Shown piece after piece: positions 42,201 through 50,382 of a stretch of DNA of 64,000 nucleotides. Within the stretch, counting starts at the first letter, position 1. The number at the start of each line of letters is the position of its first letter. A program made the position numbers and the translations under genes. Source of the stretch: Clostridium sp. D33t1_170424_F3. Lineage in GTDB: Bacteria > Bacillota > Clostridia > Oscillospirales > Acutalibacteraceae. The stretch lies in contig NZ_JADPEG010000002.1 of assembly GCF_015667585.1 (NCBI RefSeq), forward strand, positions 186,001 to 250,000, written 5' to 3'. The notes under the pieces are model-generated. The model saw nothing but the letters and a program-made list of their open reading frames with translations. It was not told the origin of the DNA and made no database searches.

Positions 42201-44344
42201 GTTCCTCCCGCCCAATCCTGCCAGAATACCGCAACCCCTGCGGCAAGCAGGGCCAAAAGCAGCTGGCTGTCATACAACGGCGCCAGCCAAAACACCTGGC
42301 AGAGCGGCGTGCAGAGGAAGAACGCCAGCGCAAGAACCGTTGCCAGAACCGTCACCCACACGCCCGTTCCAGCCGCTCCCCCGGACAGCGAAAGGAACAG
42401 AATCGCAAAGAGCAGCGCTGCAAACCAGGTGCTGAGCGCCGGCAAAAGGCTGCCCGGATTCTGCCAAAGCACCGCAAGGAAAGAACCGAAGCAGGCCAGC
42501 CAGAGTGAAACGCCCCGCAGGACCCAGCCTTTTTTACTCGGCCGCTGTGTTCGGGACACAGAGGCCAGCAGACACGCCGCACCGGCGATAAACGCCAGCA
42601 GCACCACATACAGAAGCGGCAGCAGGAACGCACCGAACAAAGGAAACAGGACCGCCGAAAGAACCAGCGGGAGATGGATCGCTCCCAGCAATCCATCCGC
42701 CTGTCGGACAGCCCGGCAGGCACGCCTGCCCTCCTGCACGGCGTCCGCAAATGCGGAAAGCTTTCCGCCCAGCAGCACAATGTCCGTTCCATTCCACAAA
42801 TCTCCGCTTCCCTGCCCGGCGACCGCCACCCGCAGATCGGCGTTTTTTAACGCGGCGGCACTGTATCCCACCGCGGCGGGGCTTTCTCCGCCCGCTTTCA
42901 GCGCTTCAACCACTTTCCGCTTTTCGCAGAAGCTGGCGCAATAGAATGCGCCGTGCTCCGGTTCTCCGGAGCCTGACGCCTCCTGCAGGCGGATCGTATG
43001 GAGCCCCGCCAGCCTGCACGCCGTAAATTCCTGCTCCGAATAGCCCTGCATCGATGCATATGCAATGAGCCCGATCAGGTGCAGCGGGAACTGTCCGACA
43101 GCATCTTTCCCATCCGCAGCGGCATAAGCGGCAACCTGCAAACCGCGCTTTTTCAGCTCTGTTTCCCGCTGCCGGACCGCCTCCTGTTCCGTATCCGTCA
43201 AAGAGCAATACGGCAGCAGCTCTGCCGCCGTCCCTGAAAATACCACCGTATCACGGCCGTTCAATTGTTTGACCTGCCCGGAAAGCTTACAGCCATTCGG
43301 GAAAACACAGGACAGAGCCGCTTCGCCCTCTTCCTTTAACAGTTCATACAGATTCTGTGTGTCGCCGTCCAACGCCCACAACGCGCGCACCGCCGTGCGG
43401 TCTGCAAAAGGGCAGCCGGTCTGGTCGACGCAAAGCGCTGTAACTTCCCCCAGCTTTTCCACCGCCGCCAGGTTCCTCACAGGCATTTGATTCTGCCGCA
43501 GACGCTCCGCGTGGAGGAAAAAAATCGCCGTATGCACCAGAGGCAGTTCCACCGGCAAAGCGGCGAGCGCAGCGGTCAGTCCGTATGCTGCCGCGCTGAG
43601 CAAACGGGTTTCCGTCCCTGCCAGCTTCCAGAACGCCAGCGCAAAGGCCAGCAGGAACGAAACAGCGGCAATCCCCAGACAGAAACGCAAGACCGCGCCG
43701 TCTCTCTTCTGCATGGCGGTGGGAGCCGGCAGATGCAGGCTTTGCGCATACACCGTTTCCACGCCGGTCTGTTCCACACGCAGCAGACCGCGTCCCTTCA
43801 GGATCTGGCTGCCCGCATAGCAGCAGTCCCCGGATGTTTCATCAGACGAAACGGCTTTTTTCACGTCTGTGTTTTCCCAGGGCAGGCTGGATTCGTCCAC
43901 AGAAAGCCCGTCCGCGCGCAGCAGGATGCCGTCTGCGGGTACAGTCATGCCCTCGCAGAGAAGGATCAGATCCCCGGGCACCAGATCCGTCTGCATCACG
44001 CGCTGTTCCTTCCCTTCCCGGATCACAGGGACTGCCGGTGCATGCGCGCTTTCCCACAGGGCCGCGGTGCGCGACGCTCCCCATTCCAGAAGCGGCACGG
44101 TACAAACATATAAAACAGAAGCAGCAAACAGGACCGCCGCTCCAGTCAACTGCTCCAACAGCAGCAACACGCATGATGTCAGGAGCAAAAGCAGGGGGCC
44201 GGGCGTCCGGAGCCTGCGCCAGATCCGGTAAAGCACCCCGTTTTTATGTACGCGGTCCCAATCGTTTTTCCCGTGCAGCGTCTGCCGGATGCGGACCTGC
44301 TCCGCTGTCAGGCCATACGGTCGGTTCTCCCGGTTCGTCATCAT
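42176..44344 (-). CDS. Degenerate P-type ATPase (probable pseudoenzyme)
   Basis: A 722-residue protein with the full P-type ATPase layout: cation-ATPase N-terminus, two membrane segments (about 50-90), actuator domain, membrane pair, P/N domains, then C-terminal membrane segments. It is closest to Ca2+-ATPase-like members. Every hallmark is altered. The TGES loop reads DESSLPWEN (150-158). PEGLP reads LPVELP (263-268). DKTGT reads DQTGC (307-311), keeping only the aspartate. TGDN is missing, and GDGxNDxPAL reads GYSAAALKNAD (about 493-503). The frame is intact, with AGGGAGGG before the ATG. Transport by phosphorylation looks impossible; a regulatory or binding role is inferred. Confidence 0.8.
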   Translation of the reverse strand: MMTNRENRPYGLTAEQVRIRQTLHGKNDWDRVHKNGVLYRIWRRLRTPGPLLLLLTSCVLLLLEQLTGAAVLFAASVLYVCTVPLLEWGASRTAALWESAHAPAVPVIREGKEQRVMQTDLVPGDLILLCEGMTVPADGILLRADGLSVDESSLPWENTDVKKAVSSDETSGDCCYAGSQILKGRGLLRVEQTGVETVYAQSLHLPAPTAMQKRDGAVLRFCLGIAAVSFLLAFALAFWKLAGTETRLLSAAAYGLTAALAALPVELPLVHTAIFFLHAERLRQNQMPVRNLAAVEKLGEVTALCVDQTGCPFADRTAVRALWALDGDTQNLYELLKEEGEAALSCVFPNGCKLSGQVKQLNGRDTVVFSGTAAELLPYCSLTDTEQEAVRQRETELKKRGLQVAAYAAADGKDAVGQFPLHLIGLIAYASMQGYSEQEFTACRLAGLHTIRLQEASGSGEPEHGAFYCASFCEKRKVVEALKAGGESPAAVGYSAAALKNADLRVAVAGQGSGDLWNGTDIVLLGGKLSAFADAVQEGRRACRAVRQADGLLGAIHLPLVLSAVLFPLFGAFLLPLLYVVLLAFIAGAACLLASVSRTQRPSKKGWVLRGVSLWLACFGSFLAVLWQNPGSLLPALSTWFAALLFAILFLSLSGGAAGTGVWVTVLATVLALAFFLCTPLCQVFWLAPLYDSQLLLALLAAGVAVFWQDWAGGTKNGGKWS

Positions 44345-44430
44345 CGTTCGCCCTCCCTCTTATCAAATGAATTCCCCTCTATACCAGAACAATGCAGTAT
44401 ATGCAGACACTTCCTGTCCTGTTCCAAAAG

Positions 44431-44469
44431 AAAAAAGATTACCGCGTATCAAACACGGTAATCTTTTTT
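44431..44469. terminator. Bidirectional intrinsic terminator
   Basis: Stem AAAAAAGATTACCG (44431-44444) with CGGTAATCTTTTTT (44456-44469), loop 11 bases. It terminates the sigma/anti-sigma unit on the minus strand. Confidence 0.85.
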
Positions 44470-44481
44470 GATGGAACTCTT

Positions 44482-45381
44482 TTATGGTTGTACCGGTATT
44501 TCAAATTCCTGTGCGCCGAACGCGCCGGGGGCGATCGCATACTTTTCAAACACCACCACAGGGTTGCCCTTTTGACTGATATAAAAATTTGTGTATTCAT
44601 CCACCGTGGTAAATCCCTGCATGCCGTTGCTGCCGTCAAAATACGTTAACTCCGGGTCTGCCGTCAAACGCGCCTGCATCTGCCTCTTAATCTCGGCATT
44701 TGCAATCTGAACATAGTCGTCGCCCAACAGGTCGCGCAGCGTCAGCTTCCGCCCCTCTTTCAGATCCAGATTGTAGTAATACTGTACGCCATAGGCCCCG
44801 GACCAGTCTTCATCTGCGGATAAAACCAGGGAAAGACAGTCCTGCGACTCATATCTGACCGAATAATCTACGTTTACCTTGATATTTTTCTCTGCAAATT
44901 CCTCTTCTGTGCCTCCCGTCGCGAGAAACGCCTCTTTATACTCTGCGATGTGCTGCTCAGCTTCCTCTTCATACGCCTCTACAATCCGTTCGATTTCCGC
45001 GTTGACGTCCCCCACCAGTGCGGAGGACTCCCCCTCCTCCGTCTGAATTTGCGGTACGGCGATGTGCATGGATTTGTCATTGTCCTTCCAGCGATATTCC
45101 CGGAAAGTGAGCACCCGGGAAAGATCGCCCAAAACCGGAACCTTACTGACCGCCTCCGCAAACGCCTCGCTGGCATTCAATCCCGCGGTAAAGCAGAGCA
45201 GCACCACGGCGACAGCTGCAACAGCTTTGCGCCATTGCGTTTTCTTGGTTTTCACCGGCAGCGCCGTGACATTCTTTGGCACGCTTCGGATCGCGCCCGC
45301 TACTACCATGCCCAGCTCCATTGGAATTTCGATCCCGCTATAGACCCTTTGGGAATGAAGCACCTTCTGTTCCAGATTCAT
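44482..45381 (-). CDS. RsiV-like anti-sigma factor (DUF3298)
   Basis: 299 residues: a cytoplasmic N-terminus of about 50 residues, one membrane segment (about 52-70), then an extracytoplasmic part ending in a DUF3298-like domain (LTLRDLLGDDYVQIANAEIK; GNPVVVFEKYAIAPGAFGAQ). In Bacillus and Clostridioides, RsiV holds SigV inactive and senses lysozyme through this domain. It overlaps the sigma factor gene by four bases (ATGA). Lysozyme sensing here is inferred from the family. Confidence 0.8.
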   Translation of the reverse strand: MNLEQKVLHSQRVYSGIEIPMELGMVVAGAIRSVPKNVTALPVKTKKTQWRKAVAAVAVVLLCFTAGLNASEAFAEAVSKVPVLGDLSRVLTFREYRWKDNDKSMHIAVPQIQTEEGESSALVGDVNAEIERIVEAYEEEAEQHIAEYKEAFLATGGTEEEFAEKNIKVNVDYSVRYESQDCLSLVLSADEDWSGAYGVQYYYNLDLKEGRKLTLRDLLGDDYVQIANAEIKRQMQARLTADPELTYFDGSNGMQGFTTVDEYTNFYISQKGNPVVVFEKYAIAPGAFGAQEFEIPVQP

Positions 45382-45878
45382 TGTGATACCTCCGTCAGAC
45401 TTCTCTTCAGTTGTTTCAGGGCGGCGTAAAGCCGGTATTTGACTGTACTGAGCGACAAATTGGTCACCTTGGAAATCTCCTGCAGAGAGAGTCCCTCGTA
45501 AAACCGCAGCAGCACGACCGTCCGCTTTCCTTCCGGCAATTCAATCACCCGTTCATAAACTTCCAAATCCGATTCCCATTCCGGATCCGTTTGCTCCTGC
45601 TGCCTGTCCTGTTTCCATTGCAGCACTTCCGGTTCATACAGACGTTCCCGCCCGCTTTTGCGCAGATAGGTACAGCATTCGTTCACCAGAATCCGATAAA
45701 ACCAGGTTTTCAGATACGCCTCGTTCCGCAGATCCTGATAGTGCTGAAGCGCCCGGACGATCGCATTCTGGATTGCATCCAGCGCGCCGTCCTTGCTGTG
45801 CACATAGCTGAACGCCAGGCGGTAAAACTTTTCCTGGTTTTCTGTGATGAACGCCACCAGTTCTTCACGCAGTTCCAT
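45378..45878 (-). CDS. ECF RNA polymerase sigma factor (SigV-like)
   Basis: About 166 residues with sigma region 2 (FSYVHSKDGALDAIQNAIVR, TWFYRILVNECCTYLRKS) and region 4 (LPEGKRTVVLLRFYEGLSLQ and EISKVTNLSLSTVKYRLYAA). The start at 45878 is chosen because AGGG lies six bases upstream and the N-terminus then matches ECF factors; an ATG ten codons earlier (45908) is possible but lacks a ribosome binding site. A CGTC element at about 45912 resembles the -10 of autoregulated ECF promoters, without a clear -35. Partner: the RsiV-like gene downstream. Confidence 0.88.
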   Translation of the reverse strand: MELREELVAFITENQEKFYRLAFSYVHSKDGALDAIQNAIVRALQHYQDLRNEAYLKTWFYRILVNECCTYLRKSGRERLYEPEVLQWKQDRQQEQTDPEWESDLEVYERVIELPEGKRTVVLLRFYEGLSLQEISKVTNLSLSTVKYRLYAALKQLKRSLTEVSQ

Positions 45879-45939
45879 GTCATCCCTACTCTCATTCCAC
45901 TTTACCATTTAGACGATTGACCTGTATCGTAAGTCTGAC

Positions 45940-46058
45940 ACTTTTTTATTACATTAAAAAATTGTCAGATGTTTCACTTTTAAATGTAACAAAAAATCCG
46001 TTTCTGCCAGGTGAATCGAAAAGCGCTCAGAAACCGGGGAAATCCAGCTTTTCTTATG
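45940..46058 (-). repeat. Dispersed intergenic repeat, copy D
   Basis: Inverted, most diverged copy of the repeat at 17259. Kept blocks, read on the minus strand: CCCCGGTTTCTGAGCGC, TTCACCTGGCAGAAACGG, ATTTTTTGTTACATT and TTTTAATGTAATAAAAAA. The inner hairpin is no longer perfect. It lies in the promoter region of the ECF sigma gene. Confidence 0.65.
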
Positions 46059-46085
46059 ATAATCAGGATAAAAAGCATGAGGATT

Positions 46086-46646
46086 TTATCTTTTCTCTTT
46101 TGGTTTTTTCTTTAATTTTAAGAGCACGCCGCGTTCCGCGGCCATAGCCTGAAACAAACAGACCGCAAGGGCGGATCCTTCCTTTATCTCCATCGCATCC
46201 GTCTCCTGCTCCTGGATTTGTTCCATGACGGCCCGCACATCCCGCAGCGGCAGAAGATTGACCGCCAGGCAGAAAAAGCTCTTGCGCCTTCCGTCGTTGT
46301 ACTGGGCCAGCAGACGTTCCAATATCTGCGTTTTTTCATGCAGCTCATCCAAGTACGCATCCAAACCGGTTTCCCTCACCCGTTCAAAGTCCTGTTTCTG
46401 TGTTTGATGTGTTAAAAAGCTGTCATATTCTGCAAAGCTCCGGTATTTTTCGCAGGGGTATTGCTCGCATTGAAAGCAGAATTCCACGCCGCCATGCTGT
46501 AGGCTGCAAGTGACAATGGCACATTTCTGGTGCCCCTCCCCGCCGCCGCATCCGGGACACCCGTTCTTCATATGGTGGATGGGACACAGGCCGCAGTTCA
46601 GGCCGCAAAGCGCAAAACAGGGATGCTGTCTTTGATAGTTTTTCAT
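46086..46646 (-). CDS. DUF3795-type cysteine-rich protein
   Basis: 186 residues. The N-terminal third has a dense cysteine pattern (CFALCGLNCGLCPIH, CPGCGGGEGHQKC, FCFQCEQYPCEKY), as in DUF3795 proteins that are thought to bind metal. The rest is helical and charged, ending in KLKKKPKEKR. Function unknown. ATG start. Single gene; repeat copy D lies just past its 3' end. Confidence 0.75.
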   Translation of the reverse strand: MKNYQRQHPCFALCGLNCGLCPIHHMKNGCPGCGGGEGHQKCAIVTCSLQHGGVEFCFQCEQYPCEKYRSFAEYDSFLTHQTQKQDFERVRETGLDAYLDELHEKTQILERLLAQYNDGRRKSFFCLAVNLLPLRDVRAVMEQIQEQETDAMEIKEGSALAVCLFQAMAAERGVLLKLKKKPKEKR

Positions 46647-46758
46647 TTCTTCCCCCTCATTCCAAAAGCAGTTTTTGTTTATACTCTAAAGCCGAATATT
46701 TACACTGTCAAGACAAACCATATATTGTCAACTGTCAAAGACCGCTCCACGCGAAGAA

Positions 46759-46786
46759 AACCCCCGGACTGCCGCATCCGGGGGTT
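46759..46786. terminator. Intrinsic terminator downstream of spoIIE
   Basis: Ten-base stem AACCCCCGGA/TCCGGGGGTT with an eight-base loop. On the minus strand it is followed by TTCTTC, giving a usable tail. It lies about 65 bp past the spoIIE stop. Confidence 0.7.
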
Positions 46787-46849
46787 CTCTTCATCTATTC
46801 ATTTTACCAGGAGGCAAACTCTCTTGTATTATACAAATAGTATACTCTT

Positions 46850-49282
46850 TTATGCAACCTCTTCCGGTTCCTCATTCTCTTCCTTTTTGGGAATCTGTTT
46901 GGGAACCGTCATCCGCATCACCACAACCGTGATGTCGTCGTCATGGCCGTCGGACCTTCTGGCAACCGCGCTTTCCACCAGCTCATCCGCCAAATCCTGC
47001 GCATCCTGTCCCTGCCACTGCTCGACCGCTGCGCAGATCCACTCGTCGCCCGCTGCGAGCGCGCCGTCGCTCATCATGACGAGCAGGTCGCCCTCTTCCA
47101 GACTTTCATTGGCCTTGGCAAACCGGGTTTCGTTGAGGATGCCAACCGGCAGAGAGGGCGCGTCCACGCGCTTGGCCTGCCCGTTCCTGCGCAGAATGGT
47201 AATCGGCGCGCCCGCTTTGCGCACCTCCAGACTGCCGCTGAACAGATCGAGAACCGCCATGTCCACCGTCGCCAGGGACTCGTCCCCACTTTTGACCACC
47301 AGTGCGGAATTGACGATTTTCAGCGAGGTATCAAAGCCGATGCCCGCTTTAATCAACTGGGAGAGGATGCCGCTCGCCATTGCGCCGTCCACCGCGGCTC
47401 TGCCGCCCGAACCCATACCGTCGCTGATGATCGCCACCTGCCGTCCGCAGCCGTCGTTGAACAGCGAATAGCTGTCTCCGCAGAGCTGGCCGTTGCCGCA
47501 GACATGCTGGGCGCAGCCGGTCTGTACCCGGTATATGGGCCGCTCGCTCATCTGCATGCGGCACTTTCCCTGCGCCGTGCTGATGCAGGGCGTCTCAAAC
47601 AATTTTCCGCACGCGCGGGAAATTTCCTTCATCAGAGCGCCGCGGTTCATCCGCAGCCGCTCCACCTGCATGGCTTCGACCTCAATGGACATGCGGTTGA
47701 ACTGATCCACCCGGCAGCTCACTTCGATCGGCGTGACGCCCGCCGTGCGCAAAACCTCCGCCACCCGCTGGGCCGCGGCAAAGTCAAACCGTTCAAATAA
47801 CTCCATCTCGCCCGCCATATCCTCCAGCATGCGGCTGGTGGTGGTAAACTGCGTTGCCACCATGCTGCGCACCTGCGCCAGACGGCCCTCCACAGCCTCC
47901 CGCATACTGAATTCCGCGTAATTTTTATTTACGCTGTCCACGATTTCTCCCAGACGGCTGCAATGCGTGGCGAACTGCGGGCAGAAGTCGGTGCGGTCGA
48001 TCCGGCTGCGTTTGCGCAGTTTCAAAGTCAGGTCGTTAAAAGCGTTCATGCTGTCGCTGTAATTGCGCTCCCAGCAGTACACCTTCAGGCCGCAGCCCAT
48101 ACAGGTTTCGTCGATGGCACGCTTGTACACGCCGTTAATGTCCGGCGCACAGGTGGCGCAGAGCTTGCGGCTGACCTCCTCCACGGATTCGGAAACGCCA
48201 CTGAGCGCTTTGGCCGCATAGTCGAGCTTCATAATGACGGAGCGGCGCAGGCCGTCCGTCCTGGGACGGTCGTCCCCGCTGGAAAGCATGCCCACCAGAC
48301 GGTTCCCCGCATCCTTGGGTAAAACCATAAAGAGAATGGATGCCGCCATAACCTCATACAGCCCGTTGACCACCGCCGCCTGGTTGCCCACCTGCAGGGA
48401 AGCGACGCCGTTGGCAATGACAAAGGCGACCGCGGAGGCCAGCCGCCCCACCGGCGAGAACACGCCCGCCATCAGGCCGCCCAGCGCATACGCGCCGGAA
48501 AGGTAATTCAGTCCGGAGGTGGAAAGGCTGAACAGCGTCCCCACCGCGATGCCGGAGATGCCGCCGCCCGCTACGCCGCCGTATTTGGCGGCAAACAGAA
48601 TCCCCACCACCGCAATGATATGTCCTGCGGAAATCCCGCCCAGCGTCAAATCAGAAAGCGCCAGCAGCAGCACGCCCATCGAGAGCAGTGCGCAGGCGAC
48701 CTCCTGCCCGCTCAGCCCCGAAATCCCGCGGCGGGAACCGAGCGCCGAAGCGGCATGCGACATAAAATAGGCCGCACCGCCCGCCAGCAGGGATTCCGCT
48801 AAATACATTGCGGTTGCCATTGAGGTGGAGCCGTTGACCATCGCCAGCGCCATGCCGGTACAGAAGGTCGGCAAAAAGGCCGTCAGCGGTGCAAAAACCG
48901 GATGCTGACGGATCCGGACCAGATCGTTCATGGTCCAGCGGATCGCGGCTGCGGCAAGGATGGCCGCCAAATAGTGAATGGGAATCCCCACGGAAGAGGG
49001 AAGCAGATACCCGATCGCACAGCCCAGCACGGTGCTCCACATGCTGTGGTACGGCGCCGCCGCCACCGCCGCCACGCCAAAAGGCGCGTATTTTCCGAAT
49101 ACGACGCCGCGCGCGCTGAGCAGGCCGATTGCAAAAAAGATCAGCTGCCGTCCCACGGCTTTGGCCGTCGGCAGCAGGACCGCCATCCAGTTTTCCAGTT
49201 CCGCCCGCCGGTTGGGCGCGGAGACCGGCGGCTGTCCCCCCGCGCCCTCCGGGACCTGTGCCGCCGCTTTTTCTCTTATCAT
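46850..49282 (-). CDS. spoIIE: Stage II sporulation protein E (membrane PP2C phosphatase)
   Basis: SpoIIE dephosphorylates SpoIIAA in the forespore to activate sigma F. The 810-residue protein has about ten membrane segments in the first 330 residues, a central regulatory region with cysteine clusters, and a C-terminal PP2C domain with ISDGMGSGGRAA, MSDGALAAGDEW and DDDITVVVMRM. The start at 49282 is chosen because AAAGGAG lies nine bases before the ATG; the reading frame stays open upstream but passes through the promoter. Its presence argues that the organism sporulates. Confidence 0.93.
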   Translation of the reverse strand: MIREKAAAQVPEGAGGQPPVSAPNRRAELENWMAVLLPTAKAVGRQLIFFAIGLLSARGVVFGKYAPFGVAAVAAAPYHSMWSTVLGCAIGYLLPSSVGIPIHYLAAILAAAAIRWTMNDLVRIRQHPVFAPLTAFLPTFCTGMALAMVNGSTSMATAMYLAESLLAGGAAYFMSHAASALGSRRGISGLSGQEVACALLSMGVLLLALSDLTLGGISAGHIIAVVGILFAAKYGGVAGGGISGIAVGTLFSLSTSGLNYLSGAYALGGLMAGVFSPVGRLASAVAFVIANGVASLQVGNQAAVVNGLYEVMAASILFMVLPKDAGNRLVGMLSSGDDRPRTDGLRRSVIMKLDYAAKALSGVSESVEEVSRKLCATCAPDINGVYKRAIDETCMGCGLKVYCWERNYSDSMNAFNDLTLKLRKRSRIDRTDFCPQFATHCSRLGEIVDSVNKNYAEFSMREAVEGRLAQVRSMVATQFTTTSRMLEDMAGEMELFERFDFAAAQRVAEVLRTAGVTPIEVSCRVDQFNRMSIEVEAMQVERLRMNRGALMKEISRACGKLFETPCISTAQGKCRMQMSERPIYRVQTGCAQHVCGNGQLCGDSYSLFNDGCGRQVAIISDGMGSGGRAAVDGAMASGILSQLIKAGIGFDTSLKIVNSALVVKSGDESLATVDMAVLDLFSGSLEVRKAGAPITILRRNGQAKRVDAPSLPVGILNETRFAKANESLEEGDLLVMMSDGALAAGDEWICAAVEQWQGQDAQDLADELVESAVARRSDGHDDDITVVVMRMTVPKQIPKKEENEEPEEVA

Positions 49283-49351
49283 GGTTACCGCTCTCCTTTT
49301 GTCAGGGTCTCCCGCCATACTGCTTGTACATTTTTCGGGGTCATTGCGAAC

Positions 49352-49386
49352 ATTATACAATAAGTATATGGAATGTTTTGTCACAA
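49352..49386 (-). promoter_or_regulatory. spoIIE promoter with 21-bp spacing and 0A-box-like element
   Basis: Minus strand -35-like GTGACA (49379-49384), 21-bp spacer, -10 TATAAT (49352-49357). The plus strand over the -35 reads TTTTGTCACAA, close to the Spo0A box TTTGTCRAA. In Bacillus subtilis spoIIE is likewise read by sigma A from a promoter with 21-bp spacing that needs Spo0A. The match in both features supports Spo0A control here. Confidence 0.65.
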
Positions 49387-49440
49387 CGTAGTGTAATATT
49401 CTGCGCTTTCCCGTCGGAGAGCAGTACGTGGCTTCACAGA

Positions 49441-49484
49441 GAAACAGCCGTGCATCCATAAAATTATAGACACACGGCTGTTTC
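49441..49484. terminator. Hairpin after the 49488 mini-gene
   Basis: A perfect 12-base stem GAAACAGCCGTG (49441-49452) with 49473-49484, loop 20 bases. The tail on the minus strand is only TTTC, so termination may be weak. It separates the AT-rich locus from spoIIE. Confidence 0.6.
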
Positions 49485-49487
49485 AAA

Positions 49488-49586
49488 TTATTTTTTGCCA
49501 ATATATTTTATTAAGATCGATATGACCAGTCCCAGCGCAATGACAATTTCAACGCGGATAATCTGGTCAAGTATATTGGGAGTCAT
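49488..49586 (-). CDS. 32-residue membrane peptide
   Basis: Starts MTPNILDQIIRVEIVIALGL, followed by VISILIKYIGKK. One hydrophobic segment with acidic N-terminal and lysine-rich C-terminal ends. AAGGTGAT lies five to six bases before the ATG. It follows the secreted-protein gene by 27 bp on the same strand. The size and charge pattern resemble small toxic or phage-associated membrane peptides, but no family is certain. Confidence 0.5.
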   Translation of the reverse strand: MTPNILDQIIRVEIVIALGLVISILIKYIGKK

Positions 49587-49613
49587 AAAATCACCTTGCC
49601 TACCTTCAGATAG

Positions 49614-50213
49614 TTAGTAGACATAACTACCACCAGTACTGTAAATTTCAAAAATGGCAGCTCCACTATCATAATAAATATTTGTTCCGCCAGTTACAGA
49701 GGCTGTTTCCTGTTCAATATCAAAAGAAAAATTTAAAGCATAGGTTCTGCCACCATCCAATAGTTTTTTATCATAATATTGGTAAGTAATTGTGTTTTTT
49801 GTTCCAGAGGTACTGTTCGCATTAACTCTGGCACTTACTAATTTGCCAATATCTGTCGAAGTAGTATTACTGGTCGTTGCGGAAAAAACTAGTTTTACTG
49901 ATTCATTCAAACCTGAAAAGCTAAATTTTTCCGATGCGCTATAAGTTTTAGTAGCGCGTGGAGAAATACTAAATTCATCGCTTTGGTCTGGAAGAGAAAC
50001 GGCATCCACGCCTCTTGTTTCAATTAAATGCTGGAAATACGCATCTGCTTCTTCTTTTGTCATAATAGGCGTAGCAACAACGGTATAGTCTTCATCTTGA
50101 TACACAATTTCTTTTTCTGTCTCTACCACATCAGATACAGGAGCAGCAAAACCTGTTACCCCCATAGACAAGACAACTACCATTACCAATAAAATGCTCA
50201 CAAGTTTTTTCAT
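49614..50213 (-). CDS. Secreted protein, unknown function
   Basis: 199 residues with a clear signal peptide (MKKLVSILLVMVVVLSMGV, cleavage probably near GFAA). The mature part begins acidic (VVETEKEIVYQDEDYTV) and continues as a serine/threonine-rich beta-like domain ending in FEIYSTGGSYVY. No family recognised. The ATG at 50213 has GGAGG at good spacing; a TTG three codons earlier is unlikely. Base composition is far more AT-rich than spoIIE beside it, a sign of transfer. A palindrome overlaps its transcription start. Confidence 0.7.
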   Translation of the reverse strand: MKKLVSILLVMVVVLSMGVTGFAAPVSDVVETEKEIVYQDEDYTVVATPIMTKEEADAYFQHLIETRGVDAVSLPDQSDEFSISPRATKTYSASEKFSFSGLNESVKLVFSATTSNTTSTDIGKLVSARVNANSTSGTKNTITYQYYDKKLLDGGRTYALNFSFDIEQETASVTGGTNIYYDSGAAIFEIYSTGGSYVY

Positions 50214-50248
50214 ACTAAACAACCTCCTTATTTTACAATTTTAATATT

Positions 50249-50264
50249 TAGATTGTACAATCTA
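50249..50264. promoter_or_regulatory. 16-bp perfect palindrome, probable operator
   Basis: TAGATTGTACAATCTA, perfectly self-complementary, directly downstream of the -10 box at 50270 and over the expected transcription start of the secreted-protein gene. Confidence 0.6.
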
Positions 50265-50269
50265 CTAAT

Positions 50270-50297
50270 ATTATAGACTATAAAGAAATAAAATCAA
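50270..50297 (-). promoter_or_regulatory. Promoter of the secreted-protein locus
   Basis: Minus strand -35 TTGATT, 16-bp spacer, -10 TATAAT. The region 50298-50382 is AT-rich and shows nothing else. Confidence 0.55.
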
Positions 50298-50382
50298 TCA
50301 TATTTCTATACAATAATTCTTTTTGTTTATTGTCCGAAATCGACAAATCACAACAATTCTATATAAATATTATTTATAATCA

